A stretch of DNA of 64,000 bases from Bordetella genomosp. 13 (GCF_007679965.1 NZ_VEHL01000005.1:1-64000), one strand, 5' to 3'. Numbered from the stretch's first letter, positions 10,232 through 22,470 are shown. Translations and numbers: made by a program. The notes: generated from the letters alone by a model not told the origin.

Positions 10232-13068
10232 ACATGCGCGCCGCCACCCCGCCCACGCCGCACGCCGATTGCACGCAGGTGCTGGAGTGGTTGCGCGCGC
10301 ACGCCGCGTCCGGCGCCCATCTGCATCTGGATTCGCGCGCGCTGGCCACGGGCGATGTGTTCGTGGCATGCCCCGGCCATCGTTCCGATGGCCGCCTTTA
10401 TATCGAGCAGGCGCTGGCCCGGGGCGCGGGCGCGGTGCTGTACGAAGCCGACGGCGCCCCGCAGGTGCCGGCTGGCGCCGCCGTGCTGGCGGTGCGCGGC
10501 CTGCGCGCCATGCTGGGCGGACTGGCGGACCAGTGGTACGGCAAGCCGTCCGCGGCGCTGACGGTGGTGGCCGTCACCGGCACCAATGGCAAGACTTCCA
10601 CCGTGCAATGGTTGGCCGGCGCGTTGACGCGCCTGCAGCGGCCCTGCGGCGCCATCGGCACGCTGGGCGCGCAACTGCCCGACGGCAGCGAACTGGGCGG
10701 CGTGCTGACCACGCCCGACGTGCTGTCCATGCATCGCACCCTGGCGGCCATGCGCGCGGCGGGCGCCGCGGCGGTGGCGCTGGAGGCCTCGTCGATCGGC
10801 CTGGAGCAGGGCCGGCTGGATGGCGTGCGCATCGCCGTGGCCGGCTACTCCAACCTGACGCGCGATCATCTGGATTACCACGGCACGATGGAACGGTACG
10901 AAGCGGCCAAGGCCCTGCTGTTCCGCCGCGCCGAGCTGGGCGGTGCCGTGATCAACGCCGACGACCCGGCCGGGCAGCGCCTGCTGGCCAGCCTGCCGGC
11001 GGGCGTGGCGCTGTCGTATTCGCTGGGCGGCGCCGCGGCCGACATCCAGGCTCGCGACTTGCAAGTCACCGCCCACGGGCAGGTGTTCACGCTGGCCTCG
11101 CGCGGCGCCGAAGCGCAGATCGTCACGCGCCTGCTCGGCCTGCACAACATCGCCAACCTGCTGCTGGTGGCCGGCGTGCTGGACAGGCTGGGCTATGCCT
11201 TGTCCGACGTCGCCCGCGAACTGGCGGCGGCCCAGCCGGTGGACGGCCGCATGCAGGCCGTGACGGCGCTGCCTTCGAGCAACCTGAGCGGCGCGGCGCG
11301 CGGCCCGCTGGTGGTGGTCGATTATTCGCACACGCCCGATGCGCTGGAGCGCGCCCTGGCCGCGCTGCGGCCCGTGGCCCAGGCGCGTGGCGGCCGCCTG
11401 GCCTGCGTATTCGGCTGCGGCGGCGAGCGAGATCCGGGCAAGCGGCCCGAGATGGGCCGCATCGCGGCCGAGCACGCCGACCGCGTGCTGGTCACCAGCG
11501 ACAACCCGCGCGGCGAAGATCCGCAAGCCATCATCGCGCAGATTCTGGCCGGCATGCCGCGCAGCGCGCGCGCCGACGTGCAGCCCGACCGCGCGCTGGC
11601 CATCATGCGTGAAATCTGGCGCAGCGCGCCCGATGACGTGGTGCTGCTGGCCGGAAAGGGCCACGAGACCTATCAGGAAATTGCCGGCGCCAAGCTGCCG
11701 TTCGACGATCGCGAATGGGCGCGTCTGGCGCTGCTGCTGCCGCACGTGCCGGCGCTGTCCACCGACACGCGCCGCATCGGCGCGGACGAACTGTTCCTGG
11801 CGCTGTCCGGCGACAACTTCGACGGCCACGACTACCTGCAGCAGGCCCAGGCCAGCGGCGCGTGCGCGGCCGTGGTGGCGCATCGGGTGGATTCGTGCAG
11901 CCTGCCGCAACTGGTGCTGGGCGATACGCGTCTGGCGCTGGGCCGCATCGGCGCCGCCTGGCGCGCGCGCCATGCGTTGCCACTGGTGGGCGTCGCCGGC
12001 AGCAACGGCAAGACCACTACCAAGGAAATGATTTCCGCCATCCTGGCGGGCTGGCAGGGCGAGGCGCACCGCCTGGCCACGGCCGGCAATTTCAACAACG
12101 ACATCGGCGTGCCGCTGACATTGCTGCGGCTGCGGCCGGCGCATCGTGCCGCCGTGCTCGAGCTGGGCATGAACCATCCCGGCGAGATCGCCTATCTGGC
12201 GGCGCTGGCCGCGCCCAGCGTGGCCGTGGTGACCAACGCGCAGCGCGAGCACCAGGAGTTCATGCATACGGTCGAGGCCGTGGCGCGCGAGAACGGCGCG
12301 GCCCTGGCGGCCTTGCCCGCCGACGGCGTGGCCGTGTATCCCGGCGACGAGCCCTACGCGCCCATCTGGGAAGCGCTGGCCGGCGCGCGCCGCGTGCTGC
12401 GCTTCGGCCTGCAGCCGGGGCTGGACGTCTATGCCGAGCAGATCGATGCCGACGTGACCGGCACGCGCTGCCGCGTGGTGACGCCGGCCGGGTGCGCGCG
12501 GCTGGATCTGCCGGTGCCGGGCACGCACAACCTGCGCAACGCCCTGGCCGCCATCGCCTGCGGCCTGGCCGCGGGAGCGCCGCTGGACACCGCGCTGCGC
12601 GCGCTGGCGGGTTTCAGCGCGGTGGCCGGGCGCATGCAGCGCAAGCCCATGGCCGACGGCACGCTGCTGATCGACGACACCTACAACGCCAATCCGGATT
12701 CGGTGCGCGCGGCGATCGACGTGCTGGCGCAGCTGCCCGGCCCGCGCGCGCTGGCGCTGGGCGACATGGGCGAGGTGGGCGGCAACGGCCCGGCGATGCA
12801 CCAGGAAGTGGGCGCCTATGCGCGCGAGCGCGGCATCGACCTGCTGGTGACGCTGGGCGAGGCCAGCACGCTGGCCGCGCAGGCATTCGGTCCGGGGGCG
12901 CAGGCCTGCGGCTCGGTGGAAGAAGTGGTGGCGGCGCTGCGCAAGGCGGCGCCCGCCAGTGTATTGGTGAAGGGTTCGCGCTTCATGCGCATGGAGCGGG
13001 TGGTGCAGGGTTTTTCTTCCAATAACAACAATATGCCCGAAGGGGCAGGAGACCGGCATGCTGCTTGA
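10228..13068 (+). CDS. murEF: MurE-MurF fusion (two Mur ligases in one chain)
   Basis: 946 residues in one uninterrupted frame. Residues 1 to about 500 are MurE, adding meso-diaminopimelate to UDP-MurNAc-L-Ala-D-Glu: ATP loop [13 protein letters not shown] and the DAP-recognition motif DNPR in [10 protein letters not shown]. From about residue 510 the chain is MurF, adding D-Ala-D-Ala: start motif [21 protein letters not shown] loop [23 protein letters not shown] and [11 protein letters not shown]. No stop or internal start with a ribosome site separates the halves; the linker is only a few residues. Such a fusion is known in Bordetella. Starts at the ATGA shared with ftsI and overlaps mraY by 11 bases. 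Confidence 0.95.
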   Translation: MNMRAATPPTPHADCTQVLEWLRAHAASGAHLHLDSRALATGDVFVACPGHRSDGRLYIEQALARGAGAVLYEADGAPQVPAGAAVLAVRGLRAMLGGLADQWYGKPSAALTVVAVTGTNGKTSTVQWLAGALTRLQRPCGAIGTLGAQLPDGSELGGVLTTPDVLSMHRTLAAMRAAGAAAVALEASSIGLEQGRLDGVRIAVAGYSNLTRDHLDYHGTMERYEAAKALLFRRAELGGAVINADDPAGQRLLASLPAGVALSYSLGGAAADIQARDLQVTAHGQVFTLASRGAEAQIVTRLLGLHNIANLLLVAGVLDRLGYALSDVARELAAAQPVDGRMQAVTALPSSNLSGAARGPLVVVDYSHTPDALERALAALRPVAQARGGRLACVFGCGGERDPGKRPEMGRIAAEHADRVLVTSDNPRGEDPQAIIAQILAGMPRSARADVQPDRALAIMREIWRSAPDDVVLLAGKGHETYQEIAGAKLPFDDREWARLALLLPHVPALSTDTRRIGADELFLALSGDNFDGHDYLQQAQASGACAAVVAHRVDSCSLPQLVLGDTRLALGRIGAAWRARHALPLVGVAGSNGKTTTKEMISAILAGWQGEAHRLATAGNFNNDIGVPLTLLRLRPAHRAAVLELGMNHPGEIAYLAALAAPSVAVVTNAQREHQEFMHTVEAVARENGAALAALPADGVAVYPGDEPYAPIWEALAGARRVLRFGLQPGLDVYAEQIDADVTGTRCRVVTPAGCARLDLPVPGTHNLRNALAAIACGLAAGAPLDTALRALAGFSAVAGRMQRKPMADGTLLIDDTYNANPDSVRAAIDVLAQLPGPRALALGDMGEVGGNGPAMHQEVGAYARERGIDLLVTLGEASTLAAQAFGPGAQACGSVEEVVAALRKAAPASVLVKGSRFMRMERVVQGFSSNNNNMPEGAGDRHAA

Positions 13069-14227
13069 GATCGCCCGTTGGCTGTCCGATGACGTCCGCG
13101 TCATCGGCGTGTTCGAATACATCACGCTGCGCGCGGTGCTGGCCTGCGCGACCGCGCTGATCATCGGCCTGGTTGCCGGTCCGCGCGTGATCCGCAAGCT
13201 GACCGAAATGAAGATCGGCCAGGCCGTGCGTTCGTACGGTCCGCAGACCCACCTGGTCAAGACCGGCACGCCAACGATGGGCGGCGCGCTGATCCTGATC
13301 TCCATCGCCATCAGCACGCTGTTCTGGGCCGACTGGACCAACCGCTTCGTGTGGGTGGTGCTGCTGGTCACGTTCGGCTTCGGCTGGATCGGCTGGATAG
13401 ACGACTACAAGAAGGTGGTGCACCGCGATCCCGAGGGCATGCCGGCGCGCCAGAAGTTCTTCTGGCAGGCCACCATCGGCATGATCGCCGCCGTGTACCT
13501 GGCCTTCGCCGTGTCGGCGCCGGCCAACGCCGAACTGTGGCCGCTGTTCAAGGCCTGGGTGACCAGCGGCTTCATCATGCCGCTGCCGACCCGCGCCGAC
13601 CTGATCGTGCCGTTCTTCAAGAGCGTCAGCTATCCGCTGGGCGTGGTGGGCTTCGTGGGCCTGACCTGGGCCGTGATCGTGGGCACCAGCAACGCGGTGA
13701 ACCTGACCGACGGCCTGGATGGCCTGGCCATCATGCCGACCGTGATGGTGGGCGCCGCGCTGGGCATCTTCGCCTACGTGGTGGGCCGGGTCGACTACTC
13801 GAAGTACCTGCTGTTCCCCTACATTCCCGGCGCGTCCGAACTGATGGTGCTGTGCGCGGCCATCGGCGGGGCGGGGCTGGCCTTCCTCTGGTTCAACGCC
13901 TATCCGGCGCAGGTGTTCATGGGCGACGTCGGCGCGCTGGCGCTGGGCGGCGCGCTGGGCACCATCGCCGTCATCGTGCGGCAGGAAATCGTGCTGTTCA
14001 TCATGGGCGGCGTGTTCGTGGTCGAGACGCTGTCGGTCATGGTGCAGGTCACCTGGTTCAAGTACACCAAGCGCCGCTACGGCGAAGGCAGGCGCATCTT
14101 CCGCATGGCGCCGCTGCACCACCACTTCGAGGTGGGCGGCTGGAAGGAAACCCAGGTCGTGGTGCGCTTCTGGATCATCACGATGATGCTGGTGCTGATT
14201 GGCCTGTCCACCTTGAAACTGCGATGA
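13058..14227 (+). CDS. mraY: phospho-MurNAc-pentapeptide transferase MraY
   Basis: 389 residues, an inner-membrane enzyme with about ten helices that makes lipid I from UDP-MurNAc-pentapeptide and undecaprenyl phosphate. Conserved blocks: [11 protein letters not shown], the Asp pair in [34 protein letters not shown] and the MAPLHHHFE motif near the C-terminus. The ATG at 13058 lies inside the end of the murF part and has AGGAG upstream. The stop overlaps murD (ATGA). Confidence 0.97.
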   Translation: MLLEIARWLSDDVRVIGVFEYITLRAVLACATALIIGLVAGPRVIRKLTEMKIGQAVRSYGPQTHLVKTGTPTMGGALILISIAISTLFWADWTNRFVWVVLLVTFGFGWIGWIDDYKKVVHRDPEGMPARQKFFWQATIGMIAAVYLAFAVSAPANAELWPLFKAWVTSGFIMPLPTRADLIVPFFKSVSYPLGVVGFVGLTWAVIVGTSNAVNLTDGLDGLAIMPTVMVGAALGIFAYVVGRVDYSKYLLFPYIPGASELMVLCAAIGGAGLAFLWFNAYPAQVFMGDVGALALGGALGTIAVIVRQEIVLFIMGGVFVVETLSVMVQVTWFKYTKRRYGEGRRIFRMAPLHHHFEVGGWKETQVVVRFWIITMMLVLIGLSTLKLR

Positions 14228-15753
14228 ACGCGATCGATGCCTCCCCCGATGCCCGCCGCATCCTGATCCTCGGATTGGGAGAGACGGGCGTGGCTGCCGC
14301 GCGCTGGTGCGCCCGGCAGGGGGCGCCGCTGCGCATCGCGGACACGCGCGCCGAGCCTGCCGGGCTGGAAGTGCTGAAGCAGTCGCTGGCACAGGCGGAC
14401 GTGCAATATCGCCTTGGCTGCGGCAATGCCTTCGACGCCGGCCTGCTGGACGGCGTCGGCCAGGTGGTGCTGAGCCCCGGCCTGGCGCCGGGACAGGCGC
14501 CCGCGCTGGACCTGCTGACCGAGGCCGCCGTGCTGGGCATCGAAGTCGTGGGCGAGATCGAACTGTTTGCGCGCGCCCTGGCCGGACTGGCCCAGGTGCG
14601 CGAATATCGGCCGCGCGTGCTGGCCATCACCGGCACCAACGGCAAGACCACCGTCACCGCGATGACGCGCCAGCTGGTCGAGGCCAGCGGCCTGACCGCG
14701 CGCGCCGCGGGCAACATCAGCCCGGCCGCGCTGACCGCGCTGATGGACGCGCTGGACGCCGACGACCTGCCGCAGGTGTGGGTCCTGGAGCTGTCCAGCT
14801 TCCAGCTGGAAACCACGCGCACCTTGTCTGCCGACGCCGCGGTGGTGCTGAACGTGACGCAGGACCACCTGGACTGGCACGGCGGCATGGATGCCTACGC
14901 GCAATCCAAGGCGCGCCTGCTGCCGATGGCCCGCATCGCCATCGTCAACCGCGACGATCCGCTCACCATGCGCATGGTCGACACGCTGCAGGCCGAGCGC
15001 GTGCGCAGCTTCGGCCGCGACATGCCCGAACTGGTGGGCGACATGGGCCTGGAGCAGGGCCAGGGTGTGGCCTGGCTGGCCGCGTGCGAGCCCAACGATT
15101 TCTACGAACCGCCTCCCGCGACGACGCGCCGCAAGAAGGACGCGCCGCCGCCCGTGCGGCCGGCCGGCCGTCTGAGCCGCCTGATGCCCGTGGACGCCTT
15201 GCGCATCCGCGGCATGCACAACGCGATGAACGCGCTGGCCGCGCTGCAGCTGGCGCGCACGCTGGACCTGGGCTGGGGCGCGATGCTGCGCGCGCTGCGC
15301 GACTACGCGGGCGAGCCGCATCGTGCTGCCTTCGTGCGCAGCATCGGCGGCGTGGACTACATCAACGACAGCAAGGGCACCAACGTGGGCGCCACCGTGG
15401 CCGCGCTGGAAGGCCTGGGACAGCAGGCGGTGCTGATCGCCGGCGGCGTGGGCAAGGGCCAGGATTTCTCGCCGCTGGTGCCCGTGGTGTCGCGCTACGC
15501 GCGCGCCGTGGTGCTGATCGGCGCCGACGCCGACGAGATCGCCCGCGTGCTGGAACCGACCGGCGTGACGCTGCAGCGCGCGTCCGACATGCGTGGCGCC
15601 GTGCGCGCCGCGGCCGATCTGGCGCAGCCCGGCGACGCCGTGCTGCTGTCGCCCGCCTGCGCCAGCCTGGACATGTTCCGCAACTATCCGCACCGCGGCC
15701 AGGTGTTCGCCGACGAAGTGGCGGAGCTGGCTTTGGACAAAGGTGAAATATGA
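14224..15753 (+). CDS. murD: UDP-MurNAc-L-alanine:D-glutamate ligase MurD
   Basis: 509 residues, longer than the 438 of E. coli. Adds D-glutamate to UDP-MurNAc-L-Ala. N-terminal Rossmann part with [16 protein letters not shown] loop [33 protein letters not shown] and YINDSKGTN. The extra length is a Pro/Arg/Lys-rich insert ([17 protein letters not shown], about residues 296-312) between the central and C-terminal domains, seen in betaproteobacterial relatives. Start fixed by ATGA overlap with mraY; stop overlaps ftsW. Confidence 0.96.
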   Translation: MNAIDASPDARRILILGLGETGVAAARWCARQGAPLRIADTRAEPAGLEVLKQSLAQADVQYRLGCGNAFDAGLLDGVGQVVLSPGLAPGQAPALDLLTEAAVLGIEVVGEIELFARALAGLAQVREYRPRVLAITGTNGKTTVTAMTRQLVEASGLTARAAGNISPAALTALMDALDADDLPQVWVLELSSFQLETTRTLSADAAVVLNVTQDHLDWHGGMDAYAQSKARLLPMARIAIVNRDDPLTMRMVDTLQAERVRSFGRDMPELVGDMGLEQGQGVAWLAACEPNDFYEPPPATTRRKKDAPPPVRPAGRLSRLMPVDALRIRGMHNAMNALAALQLARTLDLGWGAMLRALRDYAGEPHRAAFVRSIGGVDYINDSKGTNVGATVAALEGLGQQAVLIAGGVGKGQDFSPLVPVVSRYARAVVLIGADADEIARVLEPTGVTLQRASDMRGAVRAAADLAQPGDAVLLSPACASLDMFRNYPHRGQVFADEVAELALDKGEI

Positions 15754-16943
15754 GCCTTTTCGCCGACCTGACCGCCAGCGTCAACGCCGTCCCGCCGGGC
15801 CGCACCCGCATGCGCAATTGCGACATGGCCCTCATCGTGGCCGCGTCGACGCTGCTGCTGCTGGGCCTGCTGATGGTCTATTCGGCCTCGATCGGCCTGG
15901 CCGACGGTCCGCGCTACGCGTCGTACGGCCGCTACTACTTCATCCTGCGCCACGGCATCTTCATGGCCACCGGCGTGGTGGCGGCGCTGATCGTGCTGAC
16001 GATTCCCGTGCGTGTCTGGCAGCGCCTGGCCGTGCCGCTGTTCATGGTGTCGCTGGTCATGCTGGCCGCGGTGCTGGTGCCGGGCATCGGCCGCGAGGTC
16101 AACGGCGCGCACCGCTGGATTCCGCTGGGCCCGATCAACTTCCAGCCGTCCGAGCTGATGAAGCTGGCGGCCGTGGTGTATGCCGCCGACTACACGGTGC
16201 GCAAGCAGGAACACATGCAGGCCTTCGCGCGCGGCTTCCTGCCGATGGCGGCCGCGCTGGGCGGGGTGGGCATGCTGCTGCTGCTGGAGCCCGACCTGGG
16301 CGCCTTCATGGTGATCGTGGCGATCGCCATCGGCATCCTGTTCCTGGGCGGCATCAACGGCAAGTACTTCAGCAGTCTGCTGGCCGTGCTGCTGGGCATG
16401 TTCCTGCTGCTGATCTGGGCGTCGCCGTGGCGCCGCGCCCGCCTGTTCGCGTATCTGGATCCCTGGAACGAGGCCAATGCCTACGGCAGCGCCTACCAGC
16501 TGTCGCACTCGCTGATCGCGTTGGGCCGCGGCGAATGGCTGGGCGTGGGCCTGGGCGCCAGCGTCGAGAAACTGCATTACCTGCCCGAGGCGCACACCGA
16601 CTTCCTGATGGCCGTGGTGGGCGAGGAGCTGGGCTTCGCCGGCGTGATGCTGGTGATCGGCCTGTTCGCCATCGTGGTCCAGCGCGGTTTCGACATCGGC
16701 CGCCAGGCCATCGCCATGGAACGCACCTTCGCGGGCCTGGTGGCGCATGGCGTGGCCATGTGGTTCGGCGTGCAGGCCTTCATCAACATGGGCGTGTGCC
16801 TGGGCCTCCTGCCCACCAAGGGCCTGACGCTGCCGCTGATGAGCTACGGCGGTTCGGGCATCGTGATGAACCTGTGCGCGCTGGCGTTGATGCTGCGCGT
16901 GGACATCGAGAACCGGGTGATGATGCGCGGAGGGCGAGTGTGA
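15750..16943 (+). CDS. ftsW: septal peptidoglycan glycosyltransferase FtsW
   Basis: 397 residues, SEDS family, about ten membrane helices. Polymerises lipid II with FtsI as partner transpeptidase. Conserved stretches: GLLMVYSAS in the first helix, [29 protein letters not shown] containing the catalytic Asp, and [17 protein letters not shown] near the C-terminus. Overlaps murD by ATGA and murG by GTGA. Confidence 0.97.
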   Translation: MSLFADLTASVNAVPPGRTRMRNCDMALIVAASTLLLLGLLMVYSASIGLADGPRYASYGRYYFILRHGIFMATGVVAALIVLTIPVRVWQRLAVPLFMVSLVMLAAVLVPGIGREVNGAHRWIPLGPINFQPSELMKLAAVVYAADYTVRKQEHMQAFARGFLPMAAALGGVGMLLLLEPDLGAFMVIVAIAIGILFLGGINGKYFSSLLAVLLGMFLLLIWASPWRRARLFAYLDPWNEANAYGSAYQLSHSLIALGRGEWLGVGLGASVEKLHYLPEAHTDFLMAVVGEELGFAGVMLVIGLFAIVVQRGFDIGRQAIAMERTFAGLVAHGVAMWFGVQAFINMGVCLGLLPTKGLTLPLMSYGGSGIVMNLCALALMLRVDIENRVMMRGGRV

Positions 16944-18022
16944 ACGCGTCCGCCAAGACCATCCTGATCATGGCCGGCGGCACCGGCGGGCACATCATGC
17001 CCGGCCTCGCGGTGGCCGACGTGCTGCGCCAGCGCGGCTGGCGCGTGATGTGGCTGGGCAACCCCGAGAAGATGGAAGGCCGCCTGGTGCCGTCGCGCGG
17101 CTTCGACCTGGTGCCGCTGCGCTTCGCGGGCCTGCGCGGCCGCGGCGCGGGCGCGATGCTGCGCCTGCCGTTCCTGCTGGCCAGCGCGCTGGGCCAGGCC
17201 TGGAGCCGCCTGTCCGCCGTGCGGCCCGACGTGGTGCTGGGCATGGGCGGCTACGTCGCCTTCCCGGGCGGCGTGGTTGCCGCGCTGCGCGGCATGCCGC
17301 TGGTGGTGCATGAACAGAACGCCGTGGCCGGCACGGCCAACCGCTGGCTGGCGCGGCTGTCGCGCCGCGTCCTCAGTGGTTTTCCCGGCGTGCTGCCGGG
17401 CGGCGATGCGCTGGGCAACCCGGTGCGCGCCGATCTTTGCGCGCTGCCCGAACCGGCGCAACGCTATGCCGGCCGCACCGGCCCGCTGCGCCTGCTGGTG
17501 GTGGGCGGCAGCCTGGGGGCGCAGGCCTTGAACGAGACGCTGCCGCGCGCGCTGGCGCAACTGCCCGCCGAGCAGCGTCCGCAGGTCGTGCATCAGGCGG
17601 GCGAGCAGCACATCCAGGCGTTGGCGCGTGCCTACGCCGAGGCGGGCGTGCGGGCCGACTGCCGTGCCTTCATCGAAGACATGGCGGGCGCCATGGCGCA
17701 GGCCGACCTGATGGTGTGCCGCGCGGGCGCGATGACGGTGTCCGAGGTCGCGGCCGCGGGCATCGCCGCGCTGTTCGTGCCGTTCCCGCATGCCATCGAC
17801 GACCACCAGACCGCCAATGCGCGCTTCCTGGCCGACGGCCAGGCCGCCTGGCTGCAGCCGCAGCCGGGCCTGACGCCCGAATGGCTGGCGCAGTGGCTGG
17901 GCCAGCGCAACCGAGAAGAACTCCAGGCCGTGGCCGAGCTGGCGCGCACGCATGCGCGTCCCCAGGCCGCCGCCCATATCGCCGACGTCTGCGAACAACT
18001 GGCGTCCAGGCAAAAACAATGA
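16940..18022 (+). CDS. murG: lipid II synthase MurG
   Basis: 360 residues. Transfers GlcNAc from UDP-GlcNAc to lipid I on the inner face of the membrane. The N-terminal glycine loop [15 protein letters not shown] and the [10 protein letters not shown] loop are intact, as are [13 protein letters not shown] and the UDP-GlcNAc site [18 protein letters not shown] start at 16940, chosen because it gives the family N-terminus and overlaps the ftsW stop. The stop overlaps murC by ATGA. Confidence 0.97.
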   Translation: MNASAKTILIMAGGTGGHIMPGLAVADVLRQRGWRVMWLGNPEKMEGRLVPSRGFDLVPLRFAGLRGRGAGAMLRLPFLLASALGQAWSRLSAVRPDVVLGMGGYVAFPGGVVAALRGMPLVVHEQNAVAGTANRWLARLSRRVLSGFPGVLPGGDALGNPVRADLCALPEPAQRYAGRTGPLRLLVVGGSLGAQALNETLPRALAQLPAEQRPQVVHQAGEQHIQALARAYAEAGVRADCRAFIEDMAGAMAQADLMVCRAGAMTVSEVAAAGIAALFVPFPHAIDDHQTANARFLADGQAAWLQPQPGLTPEWLAQWLGQRNREELQAVAELARTHARPQAAAHIADVCEQLASRQKQ

Positions 18023-19428
18023 AACACCGCATCCAACACATCCATTTCGTCGGCGTAGGCGGCTCGGGCATGAGCGGCATCGCCGAGGTGCTGCTGAACC
18101 TGGGTTACCAGGTCAGCGGCTCGGACCTGAACGATTCCGCCGTCACGCGCCGCCTGGCCAGCCTGGGCATGCGCGTGGCCATCGGCCATGACGCGGCCAA
18201 CGTGGCCGACGCCGACGCCATCGTCACCTCCACCGCGGTGGCGGGCGACAACCCCGAGGTGATCGCCGCCCGCGCCGCGCGCATTCCCGTGGTGCCGCGG
18301 GCCGTGATGCTGGCCGAACTGATGCGCCTGAAGCGCGGCATCGCCGTGGCCGGCACGCACGGCAAGACCACCACGACCAGCCTGGTGGCCAGCGTACTGG
18401 CCGCCGGCGGGATGGATCCGACCTTCGTGATCGGCGGCCGCCTGAACTCCGCCGGCGCCAACGCCCAGCTGGGGCAGGGCGAGTACATCGTGGTCGAGGC
18501 CGACGAGTCGGACGCCTCGTTCCTGAACCTGCTGCCGGTGATGGCGATCGTCACCAACATCGACGCCGACCACATGGATACCTATGGCCATGACGTCGCG
18601 CGCCTGAAGAGCGCCTTCATCGAATTCACCCAGCGCCTGCCGTTCTACGGCAGCGCCGTGCTGTGCGTGGACGACGCCAACGTGCGCGAGATCATGCCGT
18701 TCGTGTCGCGTCCCATCACCACCTACGGCCTGAATCCCGAGGCGCAGGTGCGCGCCCTGGACGTGCAGCCCGACGGCACGCGCATGCACTTCCGCGTGCA
18801 GCGCCTGGACCGCGACCAGGTCCAGCTGCCCGAACTGGCCATCACGCTGAACCTGCCGGGCCTGCACAACGTGCGCAATGCCCTGGCCGCGATCGCCATC
18901 GCCACCGAACTGGGCGTGCCCGACGCCGCCATCGCCGAGGCCCTGGCCGCCTTCAAGGGCGTGGGCCGCCGCTTCACGCAATGGGGCGAGATCGAGGTGC
19001 CTGCCCAGCACGGCGGCGGCACGTTCACGTTGATCGACGACTACGGCCACCATCCGGTCGAGATGGCCGCCACGCTGGCCGCCGCGCGCGGCGCCTGGCC
19101 GGAGCGCCGCATCGTGCTGGCCTTCCAGCCGCATCGCTACACCCGTACCCGTGACTGCTTCGAGGACTTCGTGCGCGTGCTGGGCACCGCCGACGGCGTG
19201 GTGCTGACCGAGGTGTACTCGGCCGGCGAGTCGCCCCTGGTGGCCGCCGATGGCCGCGCGCTGATGCGCGCGCTGCGCGTGGCCGGCAAGGTCGAGCCGG
19301 TGTTCGTGGAAGACGTGAAGGAACTGCCCCAGGCCGTGCGAGATTTCGTGCGCGACGGCGACGTGGTCATCGTGATGGGCGCGGGCTCCATCAGCCGCGT
19401 GCCGGCTCAGCTGGGAGGAAAGGCATGA
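18019..19428 (+). CDS. murC: UDP-N-acetylmuramate:L-alanine ligase MurC
   Basis: 469 residues (E. coli 491). First amino acid ligase of the pathway. [17 protein letters not shown] at the N-terminus, ATP loop [36 protein letters not shown], and DDYGHHPVE in the C-terminal domain. Start and stop both lie in four-base overlaps with murG and ddl. Confidence 0.97.
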   Translation: MKHRIQHIHFVGVGGSGMSGIAEVLLNLGYQVSGSDLNDSAVTRRLASLGMRVAIGHDAANVADADAIVTSTAVAGDNPEVIAARAARIPVVPRAVMLAELMRLKRGIAVAGTHGKTTTTSLVASVLAAGGMDPTFVIGGRLNSAGANAQLGQGEYIVVEADESDASFLNLLPVMAIVTNIDADHMDTYGHDVARLKSAFIEFTQRLPFYGSAVLCVDDANVREIMPFVSRPITTYGLNPEAQVRALDVQPDGTRMHFRVQRLDRDQVQLPELAITLNLPGLHNVRNALAAIAIATELGVPDAAIAEALAAFKGVGRRFTQWGEIEVPAQHGGGTFTLIDDYGHHPVEMAATLAAARGAWPERRIVLAFQPHRYTRTRDCFEDFVRVLGTADGVVLTEVYSAGESPLVAADGRALMRALRVAGKVEPVFVEDVKELPQAVRDFVRDGDVVIVMGAGSISRVPAQLGGKA

Positions 19429-20387
19429 CGCCCATCGACACCAGATCCTTCGGCAAGGTCGGCGTGCTGTATGGCGGCCGTTCCGCCGAGCGCGAGGTCT
19501 CGCTGATGTCCGGCAACGGCGTGCACCAGGCGCTGCTGTCGGCCGGCGTGGACGCCCACTTGTTCGACACCGGCGAGCGCACCCTGGCCGACCTGGCGCA
19601 AGAAGGTTTCGACCGCGTCTTCATCGCGCTGCATGGCCGCTATGGCGAGGACGGCACGATCCAGGGCGCGCTGGAGCTGCTGGAGATTCCGTACACGGGC
19701 AGCGGCCCGATGGCGTCGGCGCTGGCCATGGACAAGATCATGACCAAGCGCGTGTGGCAGCAGCATGGCCTGCCCACGCCGGCCTTCGAGGTGCTGGACG
19801 CCACGACGGACCTCCGCCTGGTGCCCGACCGCCTGCAGCTGCCCCTGATCCTGAAGCCGCCGCATGAGGGCTCGTCGGTGGGCATCACCAAGGTGGTGGG
19901 CTATTCGGACATGAAGTCCGCCTACGCCGAGGCCGCGCGCCTGGACAGCACGGTGCTGGCCGAAGCCTTCATCACCGGCCGCGAAATGACGGTGGCGGTG
20001 CTGGGCAGCGGCACGGAAGCCCGCGCCCTGCCGGTGATCGAGATCGCGGCCCCCGGCGGCAACTACGACTTCGAACACAAGTACTACTCGGACGAGACCC
20101 AGTACTTCTGCCCCGCGGACGTGCCGGCCGAGCTGGCACGGCACATGGGCGAGCTGGCGGTGCTGGCCTATCGCGCCCTGGGCTGCGAGGGCTGGGGGCG
20201 CGCCGACTTCATGCTTGACCGCCAGGGCAGGCCCTGGCTGCTGGAAATGAATACTTCACCGGGCATGACCAGCCATTCGCTGGTGCCCATGGCCGCGCAG
20301 GCGGTCGGCATGAGCTATGCCGACCTGTGCGTGACGATTCTGGCCGGCGCCACCTGCAAGGTGCGCAGCCCGGCTCGCAAGGACTGA
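19425..20387 (+). CDS. ddl: D-alanine:D-alanine ligase
   Basis: 320 residues (E. coli DdlB 306). Makes the dipeptide used by the MurF part of the fusion. ATP-grasp fold: [55 protein letters not shown], and the metal-binding end GRADFMLD with [15 protein letters not shown]. Last of the run of overlapping genes; ftsQ begins 11 bases later. Confidence 0.97.
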   Translation: MTPIDTRSFGKVGVLYGGRSAEREVSLMSGNGVHQALLSAGVDAHLFDTGERTLADLAQEGFDRVFIALHGRYGEDGTIQGALELLEIPYTGSGPMASALAMDKIMTKRVWQQHGLPTPAFEVLDATTDLRLVPDRLQLPLILKPPHEGSSVGITKVVGYSDMKSAYAEAARLDSTVLAEAFITGREMTVAVLGSGTEARALPVIEIAAPGGNYDFEHKYYSDETQYFCPADVPAELARHMGELAVLAYRALGCEGWGRADFMLDRQGRPWLLEMNTSPGMTSHSLVPMAAQAVGMSYADLCVTILAGATCKVRSPARKD

Positions 20388-20398
20388 CAGGACACTCC

Positions 20399-21211
20399 GT
20401 GTGGAACGACGCGCGCACCATCAACCTGATCGCCAACACGCTGGCCGTGCTGGCGGTTGCGGTCATGCTCGCCTGCGGGGTGGCATGGGTGGCGCAGCGT
20501 CCGTACTTCACGCTGGCGGCCATCGAACTGGAACCCATGCCGGACAGCCAGCTGCACTACGTGTCGCCGGGCTCGGTGCGGGCCTCGATCGCCGGCCGCT
20601 TCCGGGGCAACTTCTTCACGATGGACCTGGACGAGGCCCGCGAGGTGTTCGAGTCGGTGCCGTGGGTGCGGCACGCCACGATCCGGCGCATCTGGCCGAA
20701 CACGCTGCGCGTGCGCATCGAGGAACAGCAGCCGCTGGCGCTGTGGAACGAGAACCAGATGATCAACACCTGGGGCGAGGCGTTCACGGCCAACACGGGC
20801 GAGCTGGACGACGACGCGGACCTGCCGCAGTTCTCCGGGCCGGAAGGCAGCCAGGAACTGGTGGTGCAGCGCTACGCCGAGCTGGCGCGCTGGTTCGCGC
20901 CGCTGGACCTGCGCGTGAAGGAACTGGAACTGAGCCCGCGCTATGCGTGGCGTGCCAAGCTGTCCAACGAGCTGCTGCTGGACCTGGGGCGCGATCCGGC
21001 TGCCGACGCGCCCGACCCACTGGGCCTGCCTGGCGCGCTGCCGTTCGCCGCTCGCATTCAACGCTTCGTGCAGGCCTGGCCGGCCGTCACCACGCGCCTG
21101 GAAGGCCGCACGGTGACGCAGGCCGACCTGCGCTATCCGAACGGCTTCGCGCTGGCGCTGGCTCCGCTGCCCGAACCGCAACCTCATACGAAACCACCGA
21201 AGAAACGATAA
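20399..21211 (+). CDS. ftsQ: cell division protein FtsQ
   Basis: 270 residues. One transmembrane helix (about residues 8-30, LIANTLAVLAVAVMLACGVAWV) followed by a POTRA domain (YFTLAAIELEPM... to about residue 115) and the FtsQ beta domain. FtsQ recruits FtsL and FtsB to the septum. The frame is open from 20327 inside ddl, but GTG at 20399, preceded by GACAGGACACTCC, gives the usual short cytoplasmic N-terminus. ftsA follows after 4 bases. Confidence 0.93.
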   Translation: MWNDARTINLIANTLAVLAVAVMLACGVAWVAQRPYFTLAAIELEPMPDSQLHYVSPGSVRASIAGRFRGNFFTMDLDEAREVFESVPWVRHATIRRIWPNTLRVRIEEQQPLALWNENQMINTWGEAFTANTGELDDDADLPQFSGPEGSQELVVQRYAELARWFAPLDLRVKELELSPRYAWRAKLSNELLLDLGRDPAADAPDPLGLPGALPFAARIQRFVQAWPAVTTRLEGRTVTQADLRYPNGFALALAPLPEPQPHTKPPKKR

Positions 21212-21215
21212 CGCC

Positions 21216-22442
21216 ATGACCCGTGACATCAAGGACCTCATCGTCGCGCTCGACATCGGCACCAGCAAGGTGGTCGCGGTCGTCGCCGAAATCCTGCCCG
21301 AAGGCCGTTTCGAAGTGCTCGGCCTGGGCCAGCACGAATCGCGCGGCATGCGCAAGGGCGTGGTCGTCAACATCGAGACCACCGTCAACTCCATCCAGCG
21401 CGCGCTGGAGGAGGCCGAGCTGATGGCCGACTGCAAGATCCGCGACGTCTACACGGGCATCGCGGGCAGCCACATCCGCAGCTTCAACTCCAGCGGCATG
21501 GTCGCGGTCAAGGACAAGGAAGTGACCGCCACCGACGTGGCGCGCGTGATCGAGACCGCCAAGGCCGTCAACATCCCGACCGACCAGCAGGTGCTGCACG
21601 TGCTGACGCAGGAATTCATCGTCGACGGCCAGGAAGACATCCGCGAGCCCATCGGCATGAGCGGCCTGCGCCTGGAAGTACGCGTGCACATCGTCACCGG
21701 CGCCGTCAGCGCCGCGCAGAACATCGTCAAGTGCGTGCGCCGCTGCGGCCTGGAAGTGCAGGACCTGATCCTGCAGCCGCTGGCCTCCAGCCTGGCTTGC
21801 CTGACTTCGGACGAGAAGGAACTGGGCGTGGTGCTGGTCGACATCGGCGGCGGCACCACCGACGTGGCGATCTTCACCGGCGGTGCGATCCGCCACACCG
21901 CCGTGATCCCGATCGCCGGCGACCAGATCACCAACGACATCGCGGCCATGCTGCGCACCCCGACGCCGGACGCCGAAGAGATCAAGCTGCGCTACGGCGT
22001 GGCCAAGCAGGTGCTGGCGCGTCCCGAGGAGGCCGTGGAAGTGCCCGGCCTGGGCGACCGCGGCCCGCGCCAGGTCAAGCGCCAGGCGCTGGGCGCCGTG
22101 ATCGAGCCGCGCGTGGAAGAGCTGTTCGGCCTGGTGCAGCAGGTGGTGCGCGATTCGGGCTACGAAGACCTGCTGGCCTCCGGCGTGGTGCTGACGGGCG
22201 GCACCGCCCAGATGCCCGGCATGATCGAGTTGGCCGAGGACGTCTTCCTGAAGCCGGTGCGCGTGGCCGTGCCCGAATACGAGGGCAGCCTGGCCGACGT
22301 GATGCGCAATCCGCGCTTCTCCACCGTGATGGGCTTGCTGCAGGAGGCGCGCATGCAGCGCCTGCGCGGCCGCAAGGTGGCCGCGCAGACCGGCAACTTC
22401 AAGTCGCTGCTGCAGCGCATGAAGGAATGGTTCATGAATTAG
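21216..22442 (+). CDS. ftsA: cell division protein FtsA
   Basis: 408 residues (E. coli 420). Actin-like ATPase that tethers FtsZ to the membrane and recruits later division proteins. ALDIGTSKVVAVVAE is phosphate loop 1, VDIGGGTTDVAIF is phosphate loop 2, and GVVLTGGTAQMPG the adenosine motif; the 1C subdomain lies between. The C-terminus FKSLLQRMKEWFMN is the amphipathic membrane-targeting helix. Confidence 0.97.
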   Translation: MTRDIKDLIVALDIGTSKVVAVVAEILPEGRFEVLGLGQHESRGMRKGVVVNIETTVNSIQRALEEAELMADCKIRDVYTGIAGSHIRSFNSSGMVAVKDKEVTATDVARVIETAKAVNIPTDQQVLHVLTQEFIVDGQEDIREPIGMSGLRLEVRVHIVTGAVSAAQNIVKCVRRCGLEVQDLILQPLASSLACLTSDEKELGVVLVDIGGGTTDVAIFTGGAIRHTAVIPIAGDQITNDIAAMLRTPTPDAEEIKLRYGVAKQVLARPEEAVEVPGLGDRGPRQVKRQALGAVIEPRVEELFGLVQQVVRDSGYEDLLASGVVLTGGTAQMPGMIELAEDVFLKPVRVAVPEYEGSLADVMRNPRFSTVMGLLQEARMQRLRGRKVAAQTGNFKSLLQRMKEWFMN

Positions 22443-22470
22443 GGAACGGTAGGCCTTGCGGCCCGCCGGA

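Noticed and set aside
10102..13371. 1089-codon minus-strand frame opposite the murE-murF fusion
   Set aside because: Composition dominated by His, Gln, Arg and Gly as in antisense of GC-rich genes; the plus-strand protein is unambiguous.
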